From Planctomycetaceae bacterium (GTDB taxonomy: Bacteria > Planctomycetota > Planctomycetia > Planctomycetales > Planctomycetaceae), in the NCBI GenBank assembly GCA_021732785.1, contig JAKFUG010000003.1, positions 248,001 through 312,000 of the forward strand: a DNA stretch of 64,000 nucleotides, written 5' to 3'. Positions 44,332 to 53,073 of this stretch are shown piece by piece. The stretch's first letter is position 1. Each line of letters starts with the position of its first letter. Both the position numbers and the translations under genes were made by a program. Below the pieces are notes generated by a model, which was not told where the DNA came from, searched no databases, and saw only the letters and a list, made by a program, of their open reading frames with translations.

Positions 44332-44819
44332 GGCGTCCTTTCTGGAAGTCAAACGGGGAGCAAACTGCCGTCAGAGTGAGTCAGGCACCGCCGTCATGAT
44401 AGCGGCAGAACTTCGCCGCGCCATCCGATGTGTCGCCAATTTGAACGCACGTGGTCCGTTCCTGCGATCAAATCGTCGGCCGATGCTCCCGCGCGCTTCG
44501 TGGGATTGCTATGCTGAAAGATGAAATGCCGTCCGCAGATTTCGCAGATTGACGCTGATTCCAGACGGAAGAGAAGGAACCACGAAAAACACGAAACACA
44601 CGGAAAAAGGCGGGGGAAATGGGATCAGCTAGGACCCGACGCGGTAGGTCTTTGCCATCCCTGAAAACGCTCCTCGTGCCTTCTGCTCTTCTTTTCCGTG
44701 TGTTTCGTGTATTTCGTGGTTCCCCTCCTCGTATTTTCTTGTCTGAATCTGCGTCAATCTGTGAAATCTGCGGATCGCCTTTCCTCGTCTTGATTCCGTA
44801 GTTTTGAGGATCGCTCGCC
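44332..44819. other. Intergenic region with nested inverted repeats
   Basis: 488 bases between the divergent sigma-54 activator and ABM monooxygenase genes; about half is the nested repeat at 44531-44775. The remaining 200 bases next to the activator should hold its promoter. Confidence 0.6.
44531..44775. repeat. Two nested inverted repeats
   Basis: The outer pair is 44531-44566 (GTCCGCAGATTTCGCAGATT, GACGCTGATTCCAGAC) with 44741-44775 (GTCTGAATCTGCGTCAATCT, GTGAAATCTGCGGAT). The inner pair is 44577-44609 (GAACCACGAAAAACACGAAA, CACACGGAAAAAG) with 44691-44722 (CTTTTCCGTGTGTTTCGTGT, ATTTCGTGGTTC). The whole could fold into one long stem with a central loop of about 80 bases. Confidence 0.9.
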
Positions 44820-45107
44820 GTGATTTACGCCAACATCTGGCTGACCGTGAAAGATGCCGCGGACGTGGCCGAAATCCGCGAACTTCTCAAAGAGCAAGGC
44901 CGTCTCTCCCGCCAGGAACCGGGGTGTGAACGTTTCGAGGTGTATCAGTCGAAGAACGACGCACAGACGTTTCTGCTGGTCGAACGCTGGGCGGATCAAG
45001 CCGCGTTGGATGCGCATCGACTGGCGACCGCCTACACGACGATCTATGTTCCCAAAGTGCTGCCGCGCGTGAATCGTGTGCCGCATCCATCGGAATTGGT
45101 GGAGTAG
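44820..45107 (+). CDS. Antibiotic biosynthesis monooxygenase (ABM, YgiN-like) protein
   Basis: A 95-residue ferredoxin-like alpha/beta protein. IYANIWLTVKDAADVAEIRE, SRQEPGCERFEVYQSKND, FLLVERWADQAALDAHR are the standard strand-helix-strand pieces of ABM/YgiN proteins, which usually dimerise and can be quinone monooxygenases or heme-degrading relatives. The start is GTG at 44820 with GAGGA upstream. It precedes ilvD, with an inverted repeat in the gap. Confidence 0.88.
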   Translation: MIYANIWLTVKDAADVAEIRELLKEQGRLSRQEPGCERFEVYQSKNDAQTFLLVERWADQAALDAHRLATAYTTIYVPKVLPRVNRVPHPSELVE

Positions 45108-45117
45108 ATCTCCGTCC

Positions 45118-45199
45118 CAGTCCGGAGCGCGAGCGACGGGCGCCCCATTTCACCACACGATGACCAATCAAGTTCGCCCGTCGCTGGCGCTCCGGGCTG
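45118..45199. repeat. Inverted repeat, family G (CAGTCCGGAGCGCGAGC type)
   Basis: CAGTCCGGAGCGCGAGCGAC then GGGCG at 45118-45142 pairs with CGCCC then GTCGCTGGCGCTCCGGGCTG ending at 45199. A single arm of the same family precedes the family D repeat at 11536. Confidence 0.85.
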
Positions 45200-45244
45200 T
45201 GAAAATCCAACTGACCACTGACAACGGACCACTGACACCCCACC

Positions 45245-46918
45245 ATGCTCAACAAAATCTCCTCCCGCATCACGCAACCGAAATCCCAGGGCGCTTCGCA
45301 GGCCATGCTCTACGGCACCGGCATGACCCCCGAGGACATGCACAAGGCCCAGGTCGGCATTGCCAGCGTCTGGTATGACGGCAATACCTGCAACATGCAC
45401 CTGAATGTCCTCGCCGACAAAGTGAAGGAATCGGTTGTCGGCGCGGGCATGGTCGGCATGCGGTTCAACACCATCGGCGTGTCCGACGGCATCTCGATGG
45501 GGACCGACGGCATGTCGTTCTCGCTGCAGTCGCGCGACCTCATCGCCGACAGCATCGAAACCGTCATGTCGGCCCAGTGGTATGACGCCAACGTGTCGAT
45601 CCCCGGCTGCGACAAGAACATGCCCGGTTGCCTCATCGCGATGGGCCGGCTGAATCGCCCGGCGCTGATGATCTACGGCGGCACCATCAAGCCCGGCTGC
45701 ACGCCGAAGCATCCGAAGCTCGACATCGTCTCGGCGTTCCAGGCGTACGGTGAATTCATCACCGGGAAGATCACCGAGGATGAACGGGCTGAGGTCATCC
45801 GGTGCAGCATCCCCGGCGCCGGAGCGTGCGGCGGGATGTACACGGCCAACACGATGGCGTCGGCGATTGAAGCCCTGGGGATGTCGCTGCCGTACAGTTC
45901 GTCGATTCCCGCGGAAGACCCGCTGAAACTGGGCGAATGCGTCGCCGCCGGGAAGGCGATCCGCACGCTGTTGGAACTCGATCTCAAGCCGCGGGACATC
46001 ATGACCCGGGCGGCATTCGAGAACGCGATGGTCGTGATCATGGCGACCGGCGGGTCGACCAATGCCGTGCTGCATCTCATCGCGATGGCTCGGTCCGTGG
46101 ACGTGCCGTTGACGATTGACGACTTCCAGAAAACCAGCGACCGTGTGCCGTTCATTGCCGACCTGAAGCCGTCGGGTAAGTACGTGATGGAAGACTTGCA
46201 CAACGTCGGTGGCACCCCGGCCTTGATGAAATACCTGCTCGAAAAGGGTTTTCTGGACGGTTCGTGCAAGACGGTGACCGGTAAGACCATCGCCGAGAAT
46301 CTGAAGGATGTCCCCGGCCTCGCGGAAGGGCAGCAGGTGATCATGCCGATCGAGAAGCCGATCAAAGCAAGCGGCCACATCCGCATCATGCGCGGCAACT
46401 TCTGTCCCGACGGCGCGGTGGCGAAAATCACCGGGAAAGAAGGCCTGAAATTCATCGGCCCGGCCCGCGTCTTCGATCATGAAGAAGCGATGCTGAAAGG
46501 GATGGAAGACGGCAAGATTCAAAAGGGGGACGTGATCATCATCCGTTATGAAGGCCCCAAAGGGGGACCGGGGATGCCCGAAATGTTGACGCCGACCTCG
46601 GTCATCATGGGAGCCGGGTTGGGGGAACATGTCGCCCTCATCACCGACGGCCGCTTCTCCGGCGGCTCACACGGTTTCATCGTCGGCCATGTGACACCGG
46701 AAGCGCAGGAAGGGGGCCCGATTGCGCTGGTCAAAGACGGCGACCGGATGGTCCTCGATGCCGAAAACAACCGCATCGACGTCGACCTCTCGCCCGAAGT
46801 CCTCGCCCGCCGCAAAGCCGAATGGAAAGCCCCGCCGCTCCTCGCCACGCGCGGCACGCTTTACAAGTACATCAAGACCGTGAAGAGCGCCAGCGAAGGC
46901 TGCGTGACGGATGAGTGA
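45245..46918 (+). CDS. ilvD: Dihydroxy-acid dehydratase
   Basis: A 557-residue iron-sulphur enzyme that dehydrates 2,3-dihydroxy-isovalerate and 2,3-dihydroxy-3-methylvalerate in valine and isoleucine synthesis. Landmarks are GNTCNMH (Cys49), [15 protein letters not shown] (Cys122), [14 protein letters not shown] (about residues 195-208), [10 protein letters not shown] and [12 protein letters not shown]. The cysteines match those used for the Fe-S cluster. Length is typical. No other ilv genes are close. The start is ATG at 45245 with no clear ribosome binding site. Confidence 0.97.
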   Translation: MLNKISSRITQPKSQGASQAMLYGTGMTPEDMHKAQVGIASVWYDGNTCNMHLNVLADKVKESVVGAGMVGMRFNTIGVSDGISMGTDGMSFSLQSRDLIADSIETVMSAQWYDANVSIPGCDKNMPGCLIAMGRLNRPALMIYGGTIKPGCTPKHPKLDIVSAFQAYGEFITGKITEDERAEVIRCSIPGAGACGGMYTANTMASAIEALGMSLPYSSSIPAEDPLKLGECVAAGKAIRTLLELDLKPRDIMTRAAFENAMVVIMATGGSTNAVLHLIAMARSVDVPLTIDDFQKTSDRVPFIADLKPSGKYVMEDLHNVGGTPALMKYLLEKGFLDGSCKTVTGKTIAENLKDVPGLAEGQQVIMPIEKPIKASGHIRIMRGNFCPDGAVAKITGKEGLKFIGPARVFDHEEAMLKGMEDGKIQKGDVIIIRYEGPKGGPGMPEMLTPTSVIMGAGLGEHVALITDGRFSGGSHGFIVGHVTPEAQEGGPIALVKDGDRMVLDAENNRIDVDLSPEVLARRKAEWKAPPLLATRGTLYKYIKTVKSASEGCVTDE

Positions 46919-47046
46919 TCAGCCTCGGCGAGTGGTGGGATGTCGGTCCACTCGGTGATTCCTTTCGCGCCGCGATTCATTCGTGATCCACCATCGCCGG
47001 GGCAGCGTTCTCTGTGGGGGAAACGCTTCCTTGCGGAGAACACATC

Positions 47047-48270
47047 ATGTCGACCGCGTTGCCGGTGGAGATCGTGGTGACGGAAGGGCCGGACGGCTCG
47101 GTCGCCTATGATTTTCCCCGGCGGGAACTGGGAGCGTGGCGGTGGCTGTCGATCATTCCCATCGGTGGGGGTATGGCCGCAATTGGTTTTATCTCGGCTT
47201 GGACCTTCGGATTCGCTGGTGGGCTGATCAAAATCTTCGGACCGTGGGGTGGACTCGCCGGACTGGCGGCACTTCCCTTCCTTTTTGGAGCACTTTCGCT
47301 CATCGGTGTCGGGTTAGCGATGGTGATCGGTCGTGCGCGGCTGATGTTGACCGACACCCACCTCATCATTATTGAGCAGGTCGGCTGGTTTCCCTGGCGG
47401 CGGCGACTTGCGCGAAATCGAATGGCCCGGTTGATTGTGCATGCCAGTAGAAACTTAAGCCACAGCGGTATCACAGAGAGTACACCTCTGACCAATCAAT
47501 TTGCCGCACTCATGGCGGAGTTGCCGACCGGCAAGCCGCAGGTGATATTGTTGGGCTATCCACGCGATTGGTTGATATCCATCGCGAATGAGCTATCGGC
47601 GCGACTGGCCATTGACGCTGCGATCCCGGAGTTACAAACCGTGGCGGTTCCTGTCACGGTGGTTGATGATATATCAACGGATAGCGGTAATCTCGACCGA
47701 TTGGAACAACCGGCAGACAGTCCGATTGAGTTTCAATTGCTCGGAGAGGGCTGCGTCTTCACCATCCCCGCCCGTGGGGTGTGGAAGGGGAGCGGCGGGT
47801 TGTTCGGCTTCAGCTTGGTCTGGTGCGGATTTATGACGGTTTTCACCACCTTTGCCGTCTTCGGTTTTGCGAATGGAAAACCGAACAACGATGACGCATT
47901 GTGGGTCTTTCCTATGGTGATCACGCTGTTCTGGACCGTCGGCATCGGCATCTTGCTGGCGTCCATCAATATGGGCCGTCGTCAGGCTGCGGTGGCCGTC
48001 GCGAATGGACGGATGAAAACCATCGTCTCCGGTTTGTTCGGCGTTTCCCGGAAAGAATGGGAACTCACCGATCTGCAAACGGTTCGCAAAGGTCCGAGTG
48101 GTATGGCGGTCAACGATGTCCCCGTGATGCAGTTGCACATCGTTCCGCGGGAGGGCACGCCGTACGGTCTACTTACCGGTCGTGATGATGCCGAACTCGA
48201 ATGGATGGCCACGCATCTTCGGCGACAGATTCGCGGTGAAACGGCCGCGATGACGGATGCGGGTGAATAG
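47047..48270 (+). CDS. Membrane protein of unknown function
   Basis: A 407-residue protein with four hydrophobic segments, two near residues 35-95 (LSIIPIGGGMAAIGFISAWT, AGLAALPFLFGALSLIGVGL) and two near 250-305 (FGFSLVWCGFMTVFTTFAVF, WVFPMVITLFWTVGIGILLA). Soluble parts after each pair look alike (RARLMLTDTHLIIIEQVGWF and RRQAAVAVANGRMKTIVSGL), suggesting an internal duplication with PH-like beta strands. GGAGA lies upstream of the ATG at 47047, preferred over 47014. No family recognised. Confidence 0.75.
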   Translation: MSTALPVEIVVTEGPDGSVAYDFPRRELGAWRWLSIIPIGGGMAAIGFISAWTFGFAGGLIKIFGPWGGLAGLAALPFLFGALSLIGVGLAMVIGRARLMLTDTHLIIIEQVGWFPWRRRLARNRMARLIVHASRNLSHSGITESTPLTNQFAALMAELPTGKPQVILLGYPRDWLISIANELSARLAIDAAIPELQTVAVPVTVVDDISTDSGNLDRLEQPADSPIEFQLLGEGCVFTIPARGVWKGSGGLFGFSLVWCGFMTVFTTFAVFGFANGKPNNDDALWVFPMVITLFWTVGIGILLASINMGRRQAAVAVANGRMKTIVSGLFGVSRKEWELTDLQTVRKGPSGMAVNDVPVMQLHIVPREGTPYGLLTGRDDAELEWMATHLRRQIRGETAAMTDAGE

Positions 48271-48273
48271 ACT

Positions 48274-49065
48274 TCACAGCAACTCGCCTTGCCACACGGT
48301 GACGGCTTGACCGCCGAGGATCACGCGGTCGCCGTTGAGCCGCAGACGCAACACACCGCCGCGCGTGGAGACCTGATGGGCCATCAAGTCGGTCTTGTTC
48401 AGTCGCTGTGCCCAGTATGGTGTTAAGCAACAGTGAGCCGAACCGCAGACCGGATCTTCATCGACGCCCACGGCCGGGGCGAAGAACCGTGAAACAAAGT
48501 CAAAGGGGGCTTCTTCCGCGGGGGCGGAGACCATGACGCCGCGGACCGGGATCTTTTCAATCTGTCGAAAGTTAGGCTTGAGTGACCGCACGGTCTTGGC
48601 ATCCTTGTAGACGGCGAGGTAGTCGAAACGACTCCGGCCGAGATAGACCGGCGCGGCACCAAGGGCTTCCGATAACGCCTGGAATATCGCGATCTCTTGT
48701 GGCGGTGTCGCGGGGAAGTCGAGGTTGATGAAGTCACCATCCCGCGTGCAGGTTAAGATGCCGCTGCGGGTGTGAAATCGGAGCGGCACATTTTGGGGCA
48801 TGACGTTCGACGACCAGAGGGCGTGCGCGGTTGCCAGCGTGGCATGTCCACAGAGATCGACTTCCACCGTGGGCGTGAACCAGCGCAGTTCCAGTCCGTC
48901 ATTGAATCGCCGGACGAATGCTGTTTCCGACAGATTCATTTCCGCCGCCACGGCTTGCATCCACTGCGGATCGGCTTCGGTTTCCAACCAGCAGACTGCC
49001 GCCGGATTGCCGGCAAACGGTCGATTGGTAAAGGCATCCACTTGCCAGCATTTCACGCGCGTCAT
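48274..49065 (-). CDS. PhzF family isomerase
   Basis: A 263-residue protein of the PhzF/diaminopimelate-epimerase-like fold. The start QVDAFTNRPFAGNPAAVC, the catalytic glutamate in AAEMNLSETAFV, VDLCGHATLATAH and VGVDEDPVCGSAHCC are diagnostic. PhzF isomerises dihydro-hydroxyanthranilate in phenazine synthesis, but most family members have unknown substrates and no other phenazine gene is present. The ATG at 49065 has GGAG 8 bases upstream and starts the conserved sequence; a longer frame reaches 49158. It converges with the membrane-protein gene with a gap of 3 bases. Confidence 0.93.
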   Translation of the reverse strand: MTRVKCWQVDAFTNRPFAGNPAAVCWLETEADPQWMQAVAAEMNLSETAFVRRFNDGLELRWFTPTVEVDLCGHATLATAHALWSSNVMPQNVPLRFHTRSGILTCTRDGDFINLDFPATPPQEIAIFQALSEALGAAPVYLGRSRFDYLAVYKDAKTVRSLKPNFRQIEKIPVRGVMVSAPAEEAPFDFVSRFFAPAVGVDEDPVCGSAHCCLTPYWAQRLNKTDLMAHQVSTRGGVLRLRLNGDRVILGGQAVTVWQGELL

Positions 49066-49248
49066 GAGGATACTCCTGGATTCACGATAGGAGATCGACA
49101 GGCCCCCTCTTGAGCCGGTTCGCCGAATTCCACAACTGACAGTACAGATTGTTCGCAAGCCATGAAAAGAGCTTTTCCCGTTGGCCGAATTTTGTCGGGG
49201 TGCCGTTTTGACTTGGTGACATTGCGCGTTTGGACACGCTCGAGGCCA

Positions 49249-50973
49249 TTAGCGGGCTGTCATTACCCAGATTGCGGCGGCGATCGCCACCACCACGCCG
49301 ATTGCTACGGCCCAGATCCAGCGGCGATTCGGCTTGGTCACAGCCACCGCGCGTTGTTGCTTGAGATGGGGGAACTGAACGGTCAGTCGATGCGGTTTGC
49401 TGAGTTCGATTTCATCGCCCGCTTGCAGCGGATGCCGCTTGATCTTCTTGCCGTTGACGCGGGTGCCATTCCGGCTTTCCAGATCGATGAGCCACCATTG
49501 CTGGCCATCGAATTGAAACTCGCAATGGCGGCCGGAAATCGCGGGGTCACGAATTTGCAGATCGCACTCGACGCCGCGACCGATGACGACGCGATCGTTT
49601 TGAAGGGGCAGTCGCCCGGAAAATCGGCGGAAATGCAGCACGATTCCCGCGGACCCCGCGCGCGGTGCCTCGTCGGCCCAGCGCATGACCGGACCTTGAA
49701 TGTCGCGAGGGAAGGGCTCCTGCACCGGCAGACCGATCATCTCCTCGACGGGGCGGTCGGACCAATCGCCGGCCGGATCGGAAGGGGACGCACCGGTGAC
49801 TGAACTGGCCCCACCGGGGCGTGCCGTCGAGCGCCCCACCCCCGAGGCCGTCGTCCGGCTGGAAGGCGATTTGGCCAGCCGTTGTTCAATCGCTTTTTTC
49901 CGCTCCTTCAGGATCGCCGGAAAATCGAAAGCCGGCACAAAGGGTTTCGCCCACTTTGACAACGCCGCGGCCGCCTCATCCGCGGAGGCATAGCGGTCCG
50001 CAGGATTCGTTTCCAGCAACTTCGAGACGATGGCCGCGATCTCGGGGGGAATCGTGGGGACATAATCCCGAACCGATTTTGGCGACTGATTTCTGATGAG
50101 CGTTCGGTCGCGTCCGGCCCAGACGTGAACACCGGTCAGCGCGGCGAACAAGGTCGTTCCCAGGCTGTAGAGATCGGAACGGGCATCTGCTGCCAGGCTG
50201 TCGGCAATTTGTTCGGGCGCGGAGAACTCCCAGGTGCCGACACTTTCATGCCCGAAGATCATGGCCAGCGAGAATTCGTCGCCCGTTTCCCCTTCGACAA
50301 TCATCGACAGCCCAAAATCCAGTAACCGGATTTGTCCCTGGGGATCGATCAGCACATTTTGGGGTTTGAGATCGCGATGGATAATTCCCTGACGATGGAT
50401 GTAGCTCAAGCCGATGGCGATCTGCCGGGCAAGTTCGCACGCTGGTTCGCAGGGTAACCGGCGCTGAATTTGAATCAGTTCCTGAAGATTGGGCCCGGCG
50501 ACATATTCCATCGCCAGGTAAGGTAAGCCACCCGCCATACCCAGGCCGTAGGTCTCCACGATGTTGGGATGATGCAGTCGCAGCCCCGCTTTGGCTTCCT
50601 GCTGAAAGCGAGCCAGCATGCCCTGATCGTGCTCGTAGCCCGGGCGGAGCGCTTTGAGCGCGACGACCTGCCCCGTTCCAGTGTGGACGGCCTGGAAGAT
50701 CCATCCCATACCGCCGAAGCCGAGTAGATCGACGATGCGGTACTGGTCATAAAAGAATCCACGCGACTGCCCCTTCAGCAAACGCTCCGATTGAAACGGC
50801 GTCAGCCATTGTCGATGGACTAATTGCTGAAGAATTGCTGCGGGCGTGGCCGTCCTTTCGGCATGAATCCATCGCTTGACCGCGAGCAGTTGTTCGGGCG
50901 TTAAGAGTTGGCTTCCCTGCAGCGCGTCCCACAATGAGTCGTCTGCCGGTGACTGCACAATTCCCGCTTTCAT
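49249..50973 (-). CDS. Ser/Thr protein kinase with FHA domain and C-terminal anchor
   Basis: A 574-residue Hanks-type kinase. An N-terminal helical region (1-75; LTPEQLLAVKRWIHAERTAT) precedes the kinase domain: P-loop GFGGMGWIF (about 85-93), Lys107 in VVALKAL, HRDLKPQN (Asp201), DFG (219-221) and APEQ. A Ser/Pro-rich linker is followed by an FHA domain (about 470-535: VVIGRGVECDLQIRD, SGRHCEFQF, RNGTRVNG), which binds phosphothreonine. The protein ends in one membrane helix (WIWAVAIGVVVAIAAAIWV). Kinase and FHA would thus face the cytoplasm. The start is the ATG at 50973. Confidence 0.94.
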   Translation of the reverse strand: MKAGIVQSPADDSLWDALQGSQLLTPEQLLAVKRWIHAERTATPAAILQQLVHRQWLTPFQSERLLKGQSRGFFYDQYRIVDLLGFGGMGWIFQAVHTGTGQVVALKALRPGYEHDQGMLARFQQEAKAGLRLHHPNIVETYGLGMAGGLPYLAMEYVAGPNLQELIQIQRRLPCEPACELARQIAIGLSYIHRQGIIHRDLKPQNVLIDPQGQIRLLDFGLSMIVEGETGDEFSLAMIFGHESVGTWEFSAPEQIADSLAADARSDLYSLGTTLFAALTGVHVWAGRDRTLIRNQSPKSVRDYVPTIPPEIAAIVSKLLETNPADRYASADEAAAALSKWAKPFVPAFDFPAILKERKKAIEQRLAKSPSSRTTASGVGRSTARPGGASSVTGASPSDPAGDWSDRPVEEMIGLPVQEPFPRDIQGPVMRWADEAPRAGSAGIVLHFRRFSGRLPLQNDRVVIGRGVECDLQIRDPAISGRHCEFQFDGQQWWLIDLESRNGTRVNGKKIKRHPLQAGDEIELSKPHRLTVQFPHLKQQRAVAVTKPNRRWIWAVAIGVVVAIAAAIWVMTAR

Positions 50974-51281
50974 TGGAAGGGCCGTCCGGGGATGTCGTGA
51001 ACACGGTGACCGAAATGGAGTCGATTGGCCCGGCGAAAAGACGGCGCTGAGATTGCGGCGCTGCACACCCCTCACAATCAGTATTCGGCAGTGATTCCTT
51101 CAGGGCAAGAGGTTTATGTTCCAGACGGGGAACTCTGCGAAGGATTTCGAATGCGAATCGGCGGCTGGCGAGGAAAAGCAAAGCGTCCGAAAGGGCGGCA
51201 TCGTCGGCCTCAATTGCTTAAACGGTAAGGCCGTGTGATGATTGTGCCGATGGTACGCCGTTAAATCGGGAGTGTGACGTC

Positions 51282-52478
51282 ATGTCGCGGGGATTTTCCA
51301 GACGCCGGTTTCTGGCCTCCTGTTCGCTCGGCGGCGCATGCCTGGTTCCGCGCCGCGCGGCCATCGGGATGGATGACGATGACCCCGTCGCTTCGTGGAA
51401 GCAAGGCGTACGGATTGCCCCGGTGTCGATGACGCCCGGTCGCCACACGATACATACCTATTATCTGCTCAATCCCGAAAGCCCCGACGGCCGACGGGTC
51501 GTCTTTTTCGCATCGCTGGACAAAGCCGGACATGTCGGGCAGGTAATCGTGCAGGAGCGTGCGACCGGCCGCGAGACGGTGTTGGCGGATGACGTGCATA
51601 CCGAAGATGCGCACCGTGTCGCATTACAGCAATGGACGATGAACGGTGACGCGGTCGCCTATCACGAAGTCGTCAACAAACGCTGGCGTGTCGTGGTGGT
51701 TGACGTCGCCACCGGCAGCAAGAAAATCGTTGCGGAGGATCGTCAGTTGGGTTTCGGGCGCGGTGATGGTCACACGCTGCCGCTCTATGGCTGTCATTGG
51801 AACCCCGGGGAACATCGTGATCTGGAACTGTATGACATTGCCACCGGCCAACTCCGAACAGCTTGTCGTATCGCTGATGTCGAACAGCGCTACGGCCATT
51901 GGCTGCAAACCGAATTCAAAGGCAAGCCAACTTCAATCGCCTTTCCGACGATCAGTCCCGATCACCGCCGGGCCTTCTTCAAAATCGCGGCGGGGGACGG
52001 CGGTGACAATTACATGGGCAAGGTCAGCCTGCGGCAAGGTATCGTCTTCTGCGATCTGGAAACCGGCCGGATCACCAGCATGCGCGAACGCTGGGGGCAC
52101 CCGGCATGGCATCCCGATGCCGATCACTGGATCGAAACGGGGAACATCCTCTTTGACGCCGAAGGCCGCACCACCACGCGGATTCCCAACGTTCCCATCC
52201 TCCGCGGGCAACATCTCGCCATCAGTCCCAACGAAAAACTGTGGGTGCAGGACGGGCTGACGGAATCGCTGGGCGGACCCGCGGGCGAATGGGCCGTGAT
52301 GGTGGCCGACCTCCGCGGCGATCGATATGAAATCATCCAGAAATTTATCGGAAACCAAGGGGCTCGCTCGTGGCGCGTGAACCATCCGCATCCGGTTTTC
52401 AGTGCCGACAGTCGCCGGATTTACTTCAACATCAATGCGGGTGAGTTCACACAACTGCACGTTGCGGCACTGGCGTAG
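51282..52478 (+). CDS. Exported beta-propeller protein, oligogalacturonate-lyase-like
   Basis: A 398-residue protein with a twin-arginine-like signal (FSRRRFLASCSLGGACL), which could also be read as a lipobox. The rest is a beta propeller with WD40/TolB-like blades (YYLLNPESPDGRRVVFFAS, VVDVATGSKKIVAED, LYDIATGQLRTA, FPTISPDHRRAFFKIA, HPVFSADSRRIYFNI). The layout resembles oligogalacturonide lyases (PL22), which cleave pectin fragments, but I cannot confirm the active-site residues. Ribosome binding site GGGAG about 10 bases upstream. Function is an inference from fold. Confidence 0.75.
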   Translation: MSRGFSRRRFLASCSLGGACLVPRRAAIGMDDDDPVASWKQGVRIAPVSMTPGRHTIHTYYLLNPESPDGRRVVFFASLDKAGHVGQVIVQERATGRETVLADDVHTEDAHRVALQQWTMNGDAVAYHEVVNKRWRVVVVDVATGSKKIVAEDRQLGFGRGDGHTLPLYGCHWNPGEHRDLELYDIATGQLRTACRIADVEQRYGHWLQTEFKGKPTSIAFPTISPDHRRAFFKIAAGDGGDNYMGKVSLRQGIVFCDLETGRITSMRERWGHPAWHPDADHWIETGNILFDAEGRTTTRIPNVPILRGQHLAISPNEKLWVQDGLTESLGGPAGEWAVMVADLRGDRYEIIQKFIGNQGARSWRVNHPHPVFSADSRRIYFNINAGEFTQLHVAALA

Positions 52479-53073
52479 GGCTTCTCTCCGCTGAGTTACG
52501 GAAGCGGCGGGAGTTTGGCGCAGCAATGAACGGTGCGGTGGCGGTTACCGGGAATCATGGGGTGATCGCCCATCGGTCACGAGCCGCTTTTCGGTCAAAT
52601 TCCGGGATCGTGCCGATGTCTCCACCGAGTGGTTTTGGTTATCCCTGCGGCGCTTGCGGTCTGTCAGAAACTCGTTGACCAGATCGGCAACCGTCAGCCT
52701 CTGCCACTTTTGCGGAGAACACCCCCCGCCCATAATTCGTCCCGTTCATCCAGTCATTTCGTGAGCGTCCGTTCGCCGTCGGGATCGCCAGCAATTTTGC
52801 CGAAGGAGACGAACTTCTGGCGGATCTTTTTGTCTCATCTTCCGCGGGCATGTGGGACCGACGAGAAGTCGGGGCGGGGTTTTCTCGGGGCGAACGTTGG
52901 TGTAGACTTTGCCACGACACCACCTTGGGTGAGCGCCTGGTGATGTCAGACACCCGGCAGCGAAGGGCGGGTGTCATGTGCTGGAGTTTTAGGACACAGG
53001 TGTCAGGCTCGGGGGTCAGCCACCGCGGCAACCGGAACGTCAAACGACAGAATGTCTTGGAAAATCAGACTTC
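52479..53073. other. Intergenic region upstream of tRNA-Ser, no gene recognised
   Basis: 595 bases without a convincing gene. An imperfect hairpin (GACACCCG at 52949, CGGGTGTCA at 52969) is present. This is the chromosomal side of the element junction. The integrase frame ends at 53003 within this region. Confidence 0.5.

Noticed and set aside
52639-53043. 134-codon open frame on the minus strand before the tRNA
   Set aside because: No domain, no ribosome binding site, and shadow-like composition.
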